From Opeltia flavorubescens (Eukaryota; Ascomycota; Lecanoromycetes; Teloschistales; Teloschistaceae), in NCBI GenBank assembly GCA_000442125.1, contig KE546971.1:1304583-1368582 (forward strand): 64,000 nucleotides of DNA, in the 5' to 3' direction. How positions within the stretch are numbered: the first letter of the stretch is position 1; each line of letters starts with the position of its first letter. This document shows, in pieces, positions 1 to 11,994 of the stretch. The notes under the pieces were generated by a model. It was given only the letters and a program-made list of their open reading frames with translations. It did not search any database and had not been told where the DNA came from. The position numbers were made by a program, and so were the translations under genes.

Positions 1-3000
1 ATAAAACTAAAGGTTTTTTATTAAAATAATAGCTTTTTAATGATTACTATAGAGTACTATTATTACTAGTTTTAAATTTAAATTATTTATACTATTAATA
101 AATAATCAGTTAAATAAATTCCGTAGCTAAATTATTTTTTTAATAGTTTATATTTAACCTTTATATTCAACCTTATAAATAGATAATATTATTATATTTT
201 ACCGTTTTAATAATTAGTTAGTAGCGCTATTATTAATATAAAAAATATAACTAGATATAAAATATCGTATATTATAATTACCGGCCTAATTTAAATTTAT
301 TTAGCTTTTTAATTACTTTAAGCCCCTAGTATATACTAAAACTAAGTTTTTAATATTTTATAAATATTAAAAAATCTATTAAATAGTAACGAAATATAAT
401 TATATTAGATTTAATATAAAGCGGCTGATTATTAATATTATATAAGCGATATTAAACCGAGTTTCTAGTATAGTATATATTAATAAGCGGACTGCGCTTT
501 AATATTAGCGCTTTAGCTTTACTAGATATTTATATTATAAGTCAGTAGAGGGAATTAAATAATAGTTTATTATTATTAATATATAAATCCGTTTATATTA
601 TATTATTTTATAGTCGCTTAAAATTTATTTAATATAAGCTATTCAATTAAAATAAAAAGTGTTAGTTTTACGATTTTTAATAGCTTTTATATTTAAATAG
701 TAGTTAATAAAACCTAAATTTAATATTTAAAAGGTATTATTAAATTATTTTTTAATAGAATTAATCTCTAAATAATAGCTATAAATAAAAATATTATTTA
801 TATATTTATTAATAATAATGTGCCCGTTATAAAATATATTATAGTTAAAAAATAAAAATTAGAAACTAATTACTTTAAAAAATAAGCGAGGTATTTATAT
901 TAAATTCGAAAACTTTATTTAAATTAATATAAAGCTTTATTTAATTTATAAATAAAACTAAAATTATTAAAATTATAAAAGCATTTTATATATATAATCT
1001 TCTTAATTTTATTATATAGAAAAGCCGTTTTTATATCTATCTAATTAACTTTAAAAGCTAGGGCAGCTATTATAATAAAAAGTATTTTATAATTTATTAG
1101 CTTTACTATTAATATAAAGATTTTATTATAATTAATATTAAGTTATTATAAAAAATTATAGATTATTTATTATACTTTAAATTTTATAATATTACTATAT
1201 ATACTATATTTAACTTTAAAGATCTAATAGCTAGAAAGAATAAATTATATAAAAAATAGTAATCGTTTAAAATATATTATTTATATATTATTATATTTTA
1301 AAAACTCTAGCTTTTTTTTTATTATTTATTTCTACTATTCGGCGTATAATCTAGCTATTATTTCTTTATATATTCTAAGCTCTAGAAAGTTACTTTTAAA
1401 GCCTATTTTATTAAATAAAGCCGATAAAAAAATAATTAAATTTAGTAATTTAAATAATAATTAAAAAAGATATAATTATAAATAACTTTTAAAAGTATTA
1501 GCTAATATATTAATAAAATAGCTTTAAATTAAATCAGCTATTTCTACTATTAACCATTTATTATAATATACCTAAATTATTAGTAATAATAAAGGAAAAA
1601 GTTTTAATAATAATTTCGATATAGACTATAATAATATTAATAATAAAAATGTTAATTAGTTATATATTATGGATTTTTAATTTATATATAATACCTATTT
1701 AAAAGGCAGCCCCTTAGTATTTATATATAAAGGCCGTTCTTAATATTTAAAAGTTAATTTAAATTATTTTAATTTATTATTACTATTTTTAATATTATTT
1801 ATATTTAAATTATTAAATTTATTAAACTTTATTAAAAAATAATAAATAATTTTATTATTAGGTTTTATTAGTTTATATATACTATCTAAAGAATAGCTAA
1901 TATAAATATAATATTTAGCCTGAAAGTTAATTTTATAAAGGTAGTATATATAAAAAAAATATATAGTTAAATCTAAAATATAAAGTTTAAATAAATTTAA
2001 TAAAATTTTATATATTTTTTAATATAGTATTATATTATTAAATTTACTATTTAATAATTAAAAATAAAAAAAAATAACGGCTTTAATAAAGAAAAGCTAG
2101 TATTTTAAATTTATACTACTAGTAATAAATATTAAATATATTTTATATATATTTATTTATTTAAATCGCTTGATAATTTTATTCTATTTTAAATTTTTAA
2201 TAATAATAAGCTTTTAATATATACTATATTTTATAAAATTAGTAGTAAAAAATCTATTTTTATATTTATTATTATTATTATTTTAAAAATATTTAATTCT
2301 ATAAAAATCTATTTTATATAAAGCCTAAAATTTATTCTAATAGATATAAATAGTTTCAGTATTTTTCGTTCTATTATAGAATACGCTATAGATTTAGATA
2401 ATATTATCTAGGAAAGTTAGTATATAGGCCGTACTATTATAAGCTATAGGAAGTTTATAGAGGGATATTTAAATAGGATCTATAGTATTTAAATAAACTA
2501 GCTTTATTAGTAATTTACCGGGTTTAATGAATAAAATATATAAATAATAATATTATTTATTAATTATATAGAATTTATATATATAATTATCTAAAATCCT
2601 TTTTAAATTAATATCGATTAATTAACTAGTAAACTTTTAAAAGATTTTAGTTACTAATATAGTCTAAGTAAATATACTAGATTTTTTTAACCTTTTTATT
2701 AATAGCTATTAAAGATATATTTATAGCTTTTAATAATATTAATAAAAGTATTTTAACTAGATATAATAAGTAATATTTACCGTATTTACTAGTAATTAAT
2801 ATAGTTTCGGGGGTTCTAAAATTAAAATAGAAGTTTTTATCTAGTAGTTTAAATTTAATACTTTTTTTTTAAAACTGGTCTATTAATAGTAGGTTAGCTA
2901 CCGATTCTAATATATACTAGATATCTATAATTATAACTAGCTTTACTTTTTTATTAATTATATACTAAAGTTTTAATATATTTATATATATTAAACTATT
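1..3000 (-). pseudogene. Copia pol relic: integrase, reverse transcriptase, RNase H
   Basis: The minus-strand translation keeps clear Copia signatures. Around 1130-790 it reads ...IDIKTAFLYNKI... and ...YKLNKALY..., the RT block normally ending in a D-V-K-T-A-F-L-type motif and K-L-x-K-A-L-Y-G-L-K. Around 640-290 it reads ...AYIKQILSDY..., then ...YQSAVRLLIY..LETRFNIAY..., the conserved tract leading into Copia RNase H. Around 2450-2300 an integrase-type YNRT tract is followed by a Y-Q-A-L-Y-K-like stretch. What I see are these motifs and their order; the Copia assignment follows from known domain order. Many stops and replaced Asp/Gly/Cys codons make it non-functional. The 5' limit of pol is approximate. 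Confidence 0.8.
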
Positions 3001-3344
3001 TTTAATACTAAAATATCCTATTTCTTATATCTATTTTAATAAATAAAGGTCGTTTAATAAATATTTTTAAAAAGTAATATATTATAAATAAGTACTATTA
3101 AATATTTATTTATTAATAAAATCTAGATTAATAACTAATAAAATAGTTACTATTAAAAAATTAACGGTTTTTTTATTATCTTTTTATTTATTCTTTTTAG
3201 ATTTAAAGCGCGAATTATTATTATTATTATAATAATATTTTTTATTATCTTCTTTTTTATTTTTATTATTTTTATTACTATTATTATTATTATTATAACT
3301 ATTATAGTTCTTATAACCTCTATAACCATTTTTACGGTCACCTC

Positions 3345-3943
3345 GACCGCCTTTGTACTATTTTAAACGAAGTTTAGAATAGCCTTTAAAATAATTTTTA
3401 ACTAGATAATCTAATTTTTTATAGGTAGTATATTAATCCGCTAAGCGTTTTTTATTATTTATAGCTACAATTACTATTAAATTAATTAAGGTATTAATTT
3501 ATTAAAAACGTTCCTCTTTTTTAATTATATAGACTATTTCATTTAAAATAACGCTTTATATACCGGCTTTAGATATAATAATATTAGTAATAGTAAAAAT
3601 AGTATAAAAAAACGAAAAATTAGGTTTAAAATCTAAAAGAAATTTATTAATAAGTATTAATTTAAAAAAAATTAAAATTTATAATTATAAGTTTATTATT
3701 TAGGTAATAGAATTCTATTATATATTTTTTAATATTCTTAAATTATAAATAATAAAAATTATTAAAATAAGTCTAGATTTATTTTAAATTAACGGTTTTT
3801 TATAGTTTAAAACTAATTTTAAGCTTAATAATTCTTTATAATAGTATATTTATATATTTTATAAAAGTATAAATACTTAATTTAAAGGTTACTTTAATAA
3901 TTTTATATACCTTTTTATTCCGGCGTTATTATAGAGGAGTAGA
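3345..3943 (-). pseudogene. Copia gag relic with zinc-knuckle region
   Basis: On the minus strand the frame reads a capsid-like tract (...FFVFLYYFYYY...) and then, at about 3442-3345, a run with the spacing of a CCHC knuckle whose Cys codons have become Tyr/Thr. A basic Gly/Arg tract (YKGGRGDRKNG) and an Asn/Tyr-rich tail follow. This is the usual end of a Copia nucleocapsid before protease and integrase. The tail is also the source of a short open frame at 3153-3341 that is not a gene. The frame is broken on its upstream side by the MITE at 3944-4407 and continues at 4408-4660. Confidence 0.7.
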
Positions 3944-4407
3944 TAGACTAGTCAGTCGACCGGGTTTTATAGATAAAATTAGGAACCGGAATCGACCCGA
4001 ATTAGGTTATAAATTTTTATAATTCGACCCGGGCGGTTCTAGATTAAATCCGAGTACCCGGGTTTAACCCGATTTTAGTATAGATTATTAAATATAGTAG
4101 AATTTTATTAAAATAACGCTAATTTAAAAATAAAAATAATAATTATATTAATATTTTATTTTATTAATTAATTATTTATATAATTTAATACTAATTTAAT
4201 ATTATAAATTAATTTATAACTATTTTATTTAATAAATTATTTAATTTTTTAATATTTTAACGCTAAAGTTAGTCGGATTACACTATAATTAATCGATTAA
4301 ATATAATATAAGTTCGACCCGACTTATAATCAGGTCGGGTTTCGGTTCTAAAAATTAGTACCGACCCGGGTTCGACTCGATCCGACCCGACCCGACTTGA
4401 CCAGTCT
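3944..4407 (+). mobile_element. Mutator-type MITE, copy 1 (464 bp)
   Basis: The ends are imperfect inverted repeats: TAGACTAGTCAGTCGACCGGG-like on the left and the complement of AGACTGGTCAAGTCGGG on the right. It is flanked by a perfect 9-bp direct repeat AGGAGTAGA at 3935-3943 and 4408-4416. Subterminal regions carry repeated CCCGAC/GTCGGG words; the middle is A+T-rich and non-coding. A 9-bp target duplication with terminal inverted repeats is the hallmark of Mutator-like (MULE) elements, but no transposase motif is seen, so superfamily rests on the target-duplication length. It lies inside the Copia gag and is therefore younger than the Copia insertion. Two other full copies in the window are also exactly 464 bp. 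Confidence 0.85.
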
Positions 4408-4416
4408 AGGAGTAGA

Positions 4417-6045
4417 TATATAATAGTTAGGAACTTTTTTAAAAATACTATTTAGTTTATTAATTAGTAGGAACTTTTTAATATAACGATTTTATAGCTT
4501 CTAATTATTAGATCTAATTAAAATCGAAATTAATAAAATTATAAAATTCAAGTCTTTTAATTTAATAATATCTTTATTAATAAATATAATACTAGTAAAT
4601 TTATTATAATTTTATAGAATTAATAGATATAAATAACTATAACTAGACGTTTATAAACGACTAGGTATAAAAGTCGGTAAAAAAAAAGACGAAAAAGAAG
4701 TTGAGGGGCTATTAAATAAAGTATTAGCCGTTAGATTAAAAAGGTATACTAGTAATAATAGGCTAGGTAGACTATTAAAATTAAGTTCTATTAGTAAAAT
4801 TAATATAGAAGGTAATTAATTAAATAGTTAATAAATAAAGTCTTAATTATTAAGTTTATTAGAGTTACTACTAGTAATATTAATAATCTATTAATATTCG
4901 TTAATAATTTAAAGCTTTTTAATAATTTAATAAAAATCTTTACTAATATATTATATATAAAGATTTAGAAATGAATTTTTAAGAAAATATTTTTTAATTA
5001 ATTATTTAAATTATTTATTTATTTTATATAAATAGGGAAGTACTTTAAATAATAAAGTTTAGTATTACTTTAATAGACCTACTATAGCTAATATAACTAG
5101 TAATATAAAAGCTAGAAAAATAGATAATAGATATATAGGGGCTCTCTATTTAATAATATATTATATAATAGTTTTTATAGTTAATAAATATATTTTAAAC
5201 TCTCTAATTAATATAAATAATTAATAATAGAATATAATAGTTAGAAAATTATTAACCAGCCTCTATTTTATAAATAAAATTTAGTATTATAATAACGTTA
5301 GTTTTTTTATTAATATTTTAAAGCTATTAGTAAAATTAATTAATATTTATATAACTATTTAAGTATTTAAATTTTTTTTAGAATAGTAGGAAAAATAATT
5401 TAAGAACGCTATAACGCGTTCTACTAATTAATAATAGCGTTATATTATTCTAATTTTACGCCGTTTTTTTAAAAACCAAGAAAATATAATTATATAATAG
5501 ATTAGCGTTTTATTTAAAGCTTAATATAATAGTTATTTAATAAATAAAATATAAAGGGTAAATATATAGATTAATTTAGCTATTAAATCTAAATTATATT
5601 AGTATATAAAATTTAAAAATTTTAATATAATATATAATAGCTATAAGCTAAACTCGTTCCCCTTTCTTTTTTTTTATTTAGGAATTCTATATATTACTCG
5701 CCTGATTATAGGCTTTATAAAAAGTTCTAGTAGGTATTTAAACGTAGTATATATTAGTAATATTAGGAGGTATTTATATTAAAATAGGAGCGATAAATTA
5801 AATAATATAATAAATATAAATAAGTAGCTATAAGTTCCGGGCTTATAACCTATTAAAATTATATATATAAAATACTACTTAATTAATTAACTAGTAGGTT
5901 CTACCTACTAGTTATATAGATAAATCTAGTAGCTAGAAATACTCCTATACTAGTTTAACCCGATTAGGTAAATAAAATTCTATTAAGGCTTTACGGGAGT
6001 ACCCGTTTTAGTATACTTAGCGGTATACTACTTATATACTTTCGA
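4417..6045 (-). mobile_element. Copia 5' leader and probable 5' LTR
   Basis: This is the upstream part of the minus-strand Copia relic. 4417-4660 continues gag. About 5690-6045, read on the minus strand, looks like an LTR: it is non-coding and relatively C/G-retaining, with ACGGGTACTCCCGTAAAG-type sequence, and ends near 5690. No second copy is in the window because the 3' LTR lies off the left edge, so the LTR boundaries are not provable. 4660-5690 shows no recognisable domain; a short lysine/glutamate-rich run readable on the plus strand at 4669-4810 is not convincing as a gene. Confidence 0.4.
5891..5911. repeat. Perfect 9-bp-arm hairpin in the putative Copia LTR
   Basis: The sequence is CTAGTAGGT, a 3-nt loop TCT, then ACCTACTAG. 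It falls inside the presumed 5' LTR/leader and could be a transcript hairpin. Function is unknown. Confidence 0.6.
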
Positions 6046-6503
6046 TAAATATAATAGTAAAACTAGTTAAATCCTTTAAATAAATATAAAAAATACTTTA
6101 AACTTTATTAAAAGGATTAAAAATTAAAATATATTTAAATTAATTTTATTAATTAACTATTAGTATAAAAGTAGTAATTTAATAGATAAAAAAACGCTAG
6201 ATCTATTTAAAGGATCGAATACTATATAATAATTAATAGTATATATATATAAAAGTTAATAATACTATATTTTATATAGATTATTTTTTATTACTACAGT
6301 TTATTATATAGTAAATATAAAATAATAGTATTATATTAATGGTAAAATATTATCTATCTATAGAATCTATAATTAAATAAATATAGGCGCTAACAGGCGC
6401 TAAATTCAACTAGATAAATTTATTTAAAAGGCCTCCTTCGGGTTATAATAACCATTTAGCTCTACCTGCTCTATCAGCCTTCTATTTATACAATATAGCC
6501 GTA
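6046..6503 (-). mobile_element. Gypsy-1 5' end remnant (leader plus 5' LTR)
   Basis: 6302-6503 is a 202-bp LTR matching those of the Gypsy-1 copies at 38031, 42650, 52830, 60673 and 8171. Immediately left of it, 6060-6301 matches, in reverse orientation, the leader that follows the 5' LTR of the copy at 52830 (53032 onwards). It is therefore a 5' LTR of a minus-strand element whose body should lie to the left. That body is missing: homology stops near 6050, where the Copia element begins. The simplest reading is disruption by Copia insertion followed by loss or displacement of the rest. Confidence 0.7.
6302..6503 (-). repeat. Gypsy-1 LTR (5' LTR of a minus-strand copy), 202 bp
   Basis: Same length and same internal words as the other Gypsy-1 LTRs (GGCGCTAA, TCAGCCTTCT, TATAGCCGTA on this strand). 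It keeps more unmutated bases than neighbouring coding relics. Confidence 0.8.
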
Positions 6504-8170
6504 ACACGCTATAATATATAAAATAGGTTAGATAACTAGTACGATTATCGATTAAGCAGCCGCTATAGTATATAAATTAGATTAAACCACGTATATATCT
6601 ATAAATAGTAATATTATACTATAATACCTATATATTTTAAAACTACTTTTATTAATTTTTAATTTTATAATTACAGATATTAATTTAAATAGTATATAGT
6701 CGTAATTATAAACGATATTATAGTATTAAAAAGTTATAATCTAGTTTAATAGCTGAATAGGATATTAATAGTAGTATTTTATTATAGCTAGAAGTATAAT
6801 TAAATTGATCGGAGTATTTTTATTTAATCTATCGTCTATAAAAACTAAAATAATTAAATTAAAAACCGATAATATTATTATATAACTTATTTAAAAAAAT
6901 TTATAAAAGGGGGGATTTATATTAAAATTATTAAATATTAATTTTTTACTAATTACTATTTTTAACCGGAAACGATTTTAAAATATTTATTTATTAATCT
7001 TTTTATTAAAAACTTTAAAACCACTATTATTTATATTAATAATATTTATAAGTTCTATTTCTCTACTTTTTTTATATATTACGTTTTTTACTATTGATTA
7101 CCGAGTTTAAATTCGCTATAAAAATAAATCGCTAGTATAACTATTAGTTACCTTCTTTTATTATTTATATATTTCTGGATTTAATTATTAGATTTTTATA
7201 AGTATTTCTTTATAACCTCCACCGTCGAATTTATTATAATATTTATTTAAAAATTCTACTTATATTAATTAAACTATAAACTTTTAATAATTATTTTTTA
7301 TTTTACTATTAGTAGTATTATTTTATTAATTTATTATAGTTATTTATTTTTTTTTTAACTACTAAATATATTATTAAATTCTTTACCTTACTAATTTTAT
7401 TATATTTTATATTACTAGCTTTAAAAACTTTATCTTAATAATATATTATAATTTATACTACTATTAGATTTTAATAATATAACCAGCTATTTTCGGATTT
7501 ACTTTAATTTATTATTACTAGTAATATCGGGTCTAATAAATATTTAACGTCTATATATATCTATTTATTATTCTGAAAATATATAAATAATTCTATTATT
7601 TTATTAATTTATACTAATAATATTAAATAAATAACTAACTTTTTGTAATATAATTTAACAACTAGTAGTTATAATATATCTAATATTTTAAATTTAATAA
7701 CTAATATACGATTTATTTTTTTTATTTTTAGTCTTTTAAATATAGTTTTATAAATTAACTATATTCTTTATAATATAATCTTAATTAATCGAAGATAATA
7801 ATATATATAATTAAAAGTACTGCTATTTATATTAACTACTAAAAAATATATATATATTAGTATAAAATAATATATTCTTATTTTTTTAACTTTAATACTA
7901 AAAAGTACTTTTTTAATAAATTTCTAGTAGTATTTTAGAAGCGAATAAAGTATAATAATAAATAAAAGTTTTTATTTTTCATTTTTAATAATAGCGAATC
8001 TATAAAATTAATAAATAAATGAAACTTTAATATATTTATTATTAATAGGTACTATACAATTAATAGTATAGTTTTATATTTTAAAATACGCCTATAACCG
8101 TAGTTTTTAAATTAGTATACGATAGTTATTGAATTAATTATTTAATTAATCTCTACTAATATTTATAAAC
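6504..8170. other. Unclassified AT-rich repeat-like DNA
   Basis: There is no intact gene, no LTR pair and no terminal repeat that I can see. On the minus strand, about 7260-6700 gives a fairly open frame with a KFDGGGYKE-like start that resembles a gag N-terminus, so this may be a further retroelement gag relic. The match is too weak to assign a family. Confidence 0.3.
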
Positions 8171-8373
8171 TATAATATAGTAGATATAAAATAATAGTTT
8201 TATATTAAAGATAAAGAATTATCTACCTATAAAATCTATAATTAAATAAATATAGGCGCTAAAAGGCGCTAAACCTAACTTAAAAAAATTTATTTAAAAA
8301 GCCTTCTTTAGACTATAATAGCCGTTTAGCCCTACTTATCTTATCAGCCTTCTACCTATACGGTATAACTATA
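8171..8373 (-). repeat. Gypsy-1 3' LTR
   Basis: About 203 bp. The sequence immediately to the right (8374-8460) matches the internal region just before the 3' LTR of the copy at 42580-42650, which identifies it as a 3' LTR of a minus-strand element. Confidence 0.8.
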
Positions 8374-9574
8374 ATAGATACCGGTAATAAATAAAGCTAT
8401 TAGCTTCTAATAATAGGCTTTTCCTCGCCGATAAACGGCTTTTTAGCTTATTCTTATTACTTAATATTAGAATTACTATTATTAGTAGATTTATTATAGT
8501 TTAAAGCCGGTTTTTAGCTAAAATAGCGATTATACTCTTCTACTAGTGCTTTAATACTACCTAGATAATATTTAAATATTTACTAATTAATTTTAGGCCT
8601 ATAATTAACCTAATAAATAAAATACTAAATAAAAAAACCTCTACTTTTATAAATATAATATTTATAGAGGATTTATTTAATTTTAAATTTTTTATTAGTA
8701 TTAATAATAGTTAAAAGTATAGATATATAATAGTATTAATAAAGCCTATTATTAAAATTAATAATTAGCTTTAAATATATTATTAATTTTATATTATAAG
8801 GTTTAATTATAAATAGTAGCTTTAAATAATAAATTAATAATTTAATATATTTAATAATTTTAAAAAAGCCTATAAACGAATATTTAATCCTTTTAAAAGT
8901 AGATTTTAATAGATTATAACTTTGATATAATTATATTTCNATAAAATTACTAAATTTAAAATAAACTAGTTAGTAGTATATATTATAATATTCTTTTATT
9001 TTTATTATAATAAAAGTAATAATCGCTTTTATATTAATATATATTGGCTAGTATTCTTTTATAGCTACTAATATAATAGTATTCTAAATTATAGATATAT
9101 TTATACACTTGTTAATATTTAAAATAATTAGGTTATAATAATAAACTATTTATATTATAATTAAAAAAGTAGTTAATCCTTTAGTAAAAGTATTAATAGA
9201 AGTTTTAAAAATTAATATATTTTTTAATTAAATAGTTTATTTAGGGTTTAATAGATTGAAAAGGTTTAATATTTTATATATTTTAAATCTAAATTCTTTT
9301 AAAATAGATATTTTAAATAAAAAACTATAATTTATAAAATTATTTAGTACTATTAATATTTATAAAAGAATAATAGATTATAATTTAAACTTATTTATTA
9401 TTGTAATAAAATAATATATAATAATCTTAGTAGTTTAATTATAAGATTCTAATATACTATTAATTTATAGGTATTAAATAGTAAAATTTATAGATTTATC
9501 TTTAATATTTTTAATATCTAGTATTATAATTAATTAACGAATTTTTTATTATAATCTAAAATTACTATTTATAA

Positions 9575-9970
9575 CTAGTACTGGGCCATCGTCCCAATGG
9601 GATTTTGCTGCTGGCAGCTGGCAGCTGGCAGCTGGTAGGGCTGGCAACTGATAGGGCTGGGAACTGTAGGGCTGCTAGTTAACGTAGTATAGCTAGAACT
9701 TCTACGCGCTATAGCGCTACTAATTTTAATCGAATTTTTAAAACTTTTAAAGTATTAAAATACGCTTATTTAGTATTTTAAAATAAGCTACTATATATAC
9801 TATTATATACGAAACTGACGAAGTTATTTAATTATAAAAAAACCAGCTGTTTTAATAGTTAAAAGCGTTAACCGGATTTATAATTATAAACGTTCGATAC
9901 TAACCGATAAGATTTATACTTATTTCGGGTCGAGAAGCCGATAAGGGACGTTTTCTAATATATATATAAT
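9575..9970 (+). mobile_element. S element, copy 1 (396 bp)
   Basis: It starts CTAGTACTGGGCC (CTAGCACTGGGCC in other copies) and ends at an (AT)n run, AATATATATATAAT. The first ~100 bp are rich in tandem CTGGCAG/CTGGTAGGG units and keep many CA/TG dinucleotides; the remainder is partly mutated and ends with a TTCGGGTCG..AGGGACG segment. There are no terminal inverted repeats, LTRs or coding frame, so it is a short non-autonomous element of unknown class. Inserted in Gypsy-1. Confidence 0.85.
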
Positions 9971-11611
9971 ACGTTTTAATTTTACTTTACTAGTTTATCT
10001 AATAATTATCTAGCTTATTATTTACTGCTTTATATAGTTTTTTTTAGAAATACAAATAACTAATTTAATAGATTAATTTATTATTAATTATTTAATAATT
10101 ATACCCTTTATATCATTTTAATAAAACGAGGATAAAATCGATAATAAATATATAAAATAGTTTTATTAAATTAAATACTAGTTATAAAACTTTATATAAA
10201 TAATAGCGAGGTATTTAATTAATTTAATACTATAGATAATAATAGATAAATTTATATAGTTTTATTAATATTTTATATATATAAAAGTCTTTTATTAAGC
10301 GTTCGTATATATATATATAACCGGAATAGCCTATTTTATTATATATTAGCTAGGGTATTTTTTTTTTATATCTTTAGATATTATTAAATATAAGCCTCGC
10401 TTATTATTATTAAAATAAAGGAGTTTATTAATAATATAATAAAGTAATTTAACCGGATTATTATTTAGCTTTATATTAATTTTAATAGATTTTTTAATTT
10501 TAATTAAACGGCTTTTTTTAATATATTTATTAATTAATTATTAAGGGAATTTTATTAATATTTTTATTAGGTTTATTAGGAAGTAATATACGCTAAAAGT
10601 ATCTATATTTAATAATTCGTCTATTTTTAGGCGGTATTTATAATTAATAAACTTTAATAGCGCGTTTAAAATAGTATTAATAATTTCAAATTTAGAATAA
10701 ATATTAAATTTAAAGTATTAAAAATATTCGAAAGTTTATATTAAATAAAAGTTAAGCGTTTTTATAAATACTATATTTAGCCTAGTCTAATATAAAGAAT
10801 TATCAATTATAAAATAGTCTATATAAATAATTATAATATTTTTAACTACCTTTATTTTATAATAAACATTTTTTAACTATTTAAATAATATTTATCACCT
10901 CTAATATAATAAATTAATAGCGTATTTTAATTTTTAATAGTAAATAGTTAAAAAATAAGATTAATTATTTCAATTCTTTATTTATTTTATAAATAACTTT
11001 ATTTAAATTATAATAAATATAAATTAAAAAATTAAATTTTTAATTAGTATTTAGATCTATATATAGTACTAAGTATTTATTAAAATAAACTAGAGTTAAT
11101 AATAATAAAAAAAGCTTTTATAAATAGTAAAATATATTAAACTTTTTAAATCTAAATACTATTAATAGATTTTAAATACTAGTTTTTTTATAAATATTAC
11201 TTTTAATAGTAATATCGTGATTTTTATACGTTTTACGTATTTAAAGTAGCTTAATAGTTTTTAAATAATTGTTAATATATTATCGAAGGTAGTTTATTAA
11301 ATTAAAATATTTTTTTACTTTTTAAAATATATATAAAAATAAAAGCTTTAAAGTTTTTTTAAATTTATTCTTTATTATAATAAATCTAAAAGCGTTAACC
11401 TTTTAATCTAATAGATATAGAAAAGTATAGCTAATAAATAATTTTATAAGTAATAAATATAGGTTTATAGTATTAAATATATTAAAAATTTAGATAAAAT
11501 ATACTATATATACTTTTATTAAAAAGGAAAAAATTATAATATTATTAATATAAACTCTATAGAAAAAGTAATATAAATATAAAATTCTATTTATTATTTA
11601 TTATATATAAA

Positions 11612-11994
11612 CTAGCACTGGGCCACCGTCCTAATGGGATTTTGCTGCTGGCAGCTGGTAGGACTGGCAACTGGTAGGGCTGGGAACTGGTAGGGCTACT
11701 AGTTAGTGTAGTACAGCTAGAACTTCTACGCGCTATAGCGCTACTAATTTTAATCCGATTTTTAAAATCTTTATAATATTAAAATATACTCGTTTAGCGC
11801 TTTAAAATAAACTATTATATATACTATTATATACGAAACTAACAAAGTTATTTAACTATAAAAAAACTAGTTATTTTAGTAGTTAAAGGCGCTAACTAGA
11901 TTTATAACTATAAACGTTCGATATTAACCGATAAAGTTTATACTTATTTCGGGTCGAGAAGCCGATAAGGGATATTTTCTAATATATATATAAT
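11612..11994 (+). mobile_element. S element, copy 2 (383 bp)
   Basis: Identical architecture to copy 1, but with one CTGGCAG unit at the head instead of three, which accounts for the 13-14 bp length difference. It interrupts the RT region of the minus-strand Gypsy-1 at 8171-13870: sequence on each side resumes colinearity with 40010-40100. Confidence 0.85.

Larger units (their letters stand above)
1..6045 (-). mobile_element. Ty1/Copia retrotransposon relic, RIP-degraded, running off the left edge
   Basis: This is a minus-strand LTR retrotransposon in Copia order. Read on the minus strand from high to low coordinate it has a 5' leader, gag with a zinc knuckle, integrase, then reverse transcriptase and RNase H. 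The 3' LTR lies beyond position 1. The frames are full of TAA/TAG where Gln or Trp is expected, so the copy is dead. A 464-bp MITE interrupts gag at 3944-4407. The right limit near 6045 is approximate: there, homology to a Gypsy-1 leader begins, so this element probably inserted into that Gypsy copy. RT-integrase order separates Copia (integrase before RT) from the Gypsy elements elsewhere in the window. Confidence 0.8.

Noticed and set aside
3153-3341. 62-codon minus-strand open frame
   Set aside because: It is an out-of-frame reading of the Asn-rich gag tail of the Copia relic; Ile/Lys low complexity, no independent support.
4669-4810. Lys/Glu-rich plus-strand frame
   Set aside because: Short, opposite in direction to the Copia element it lies in, and no homology recognised.
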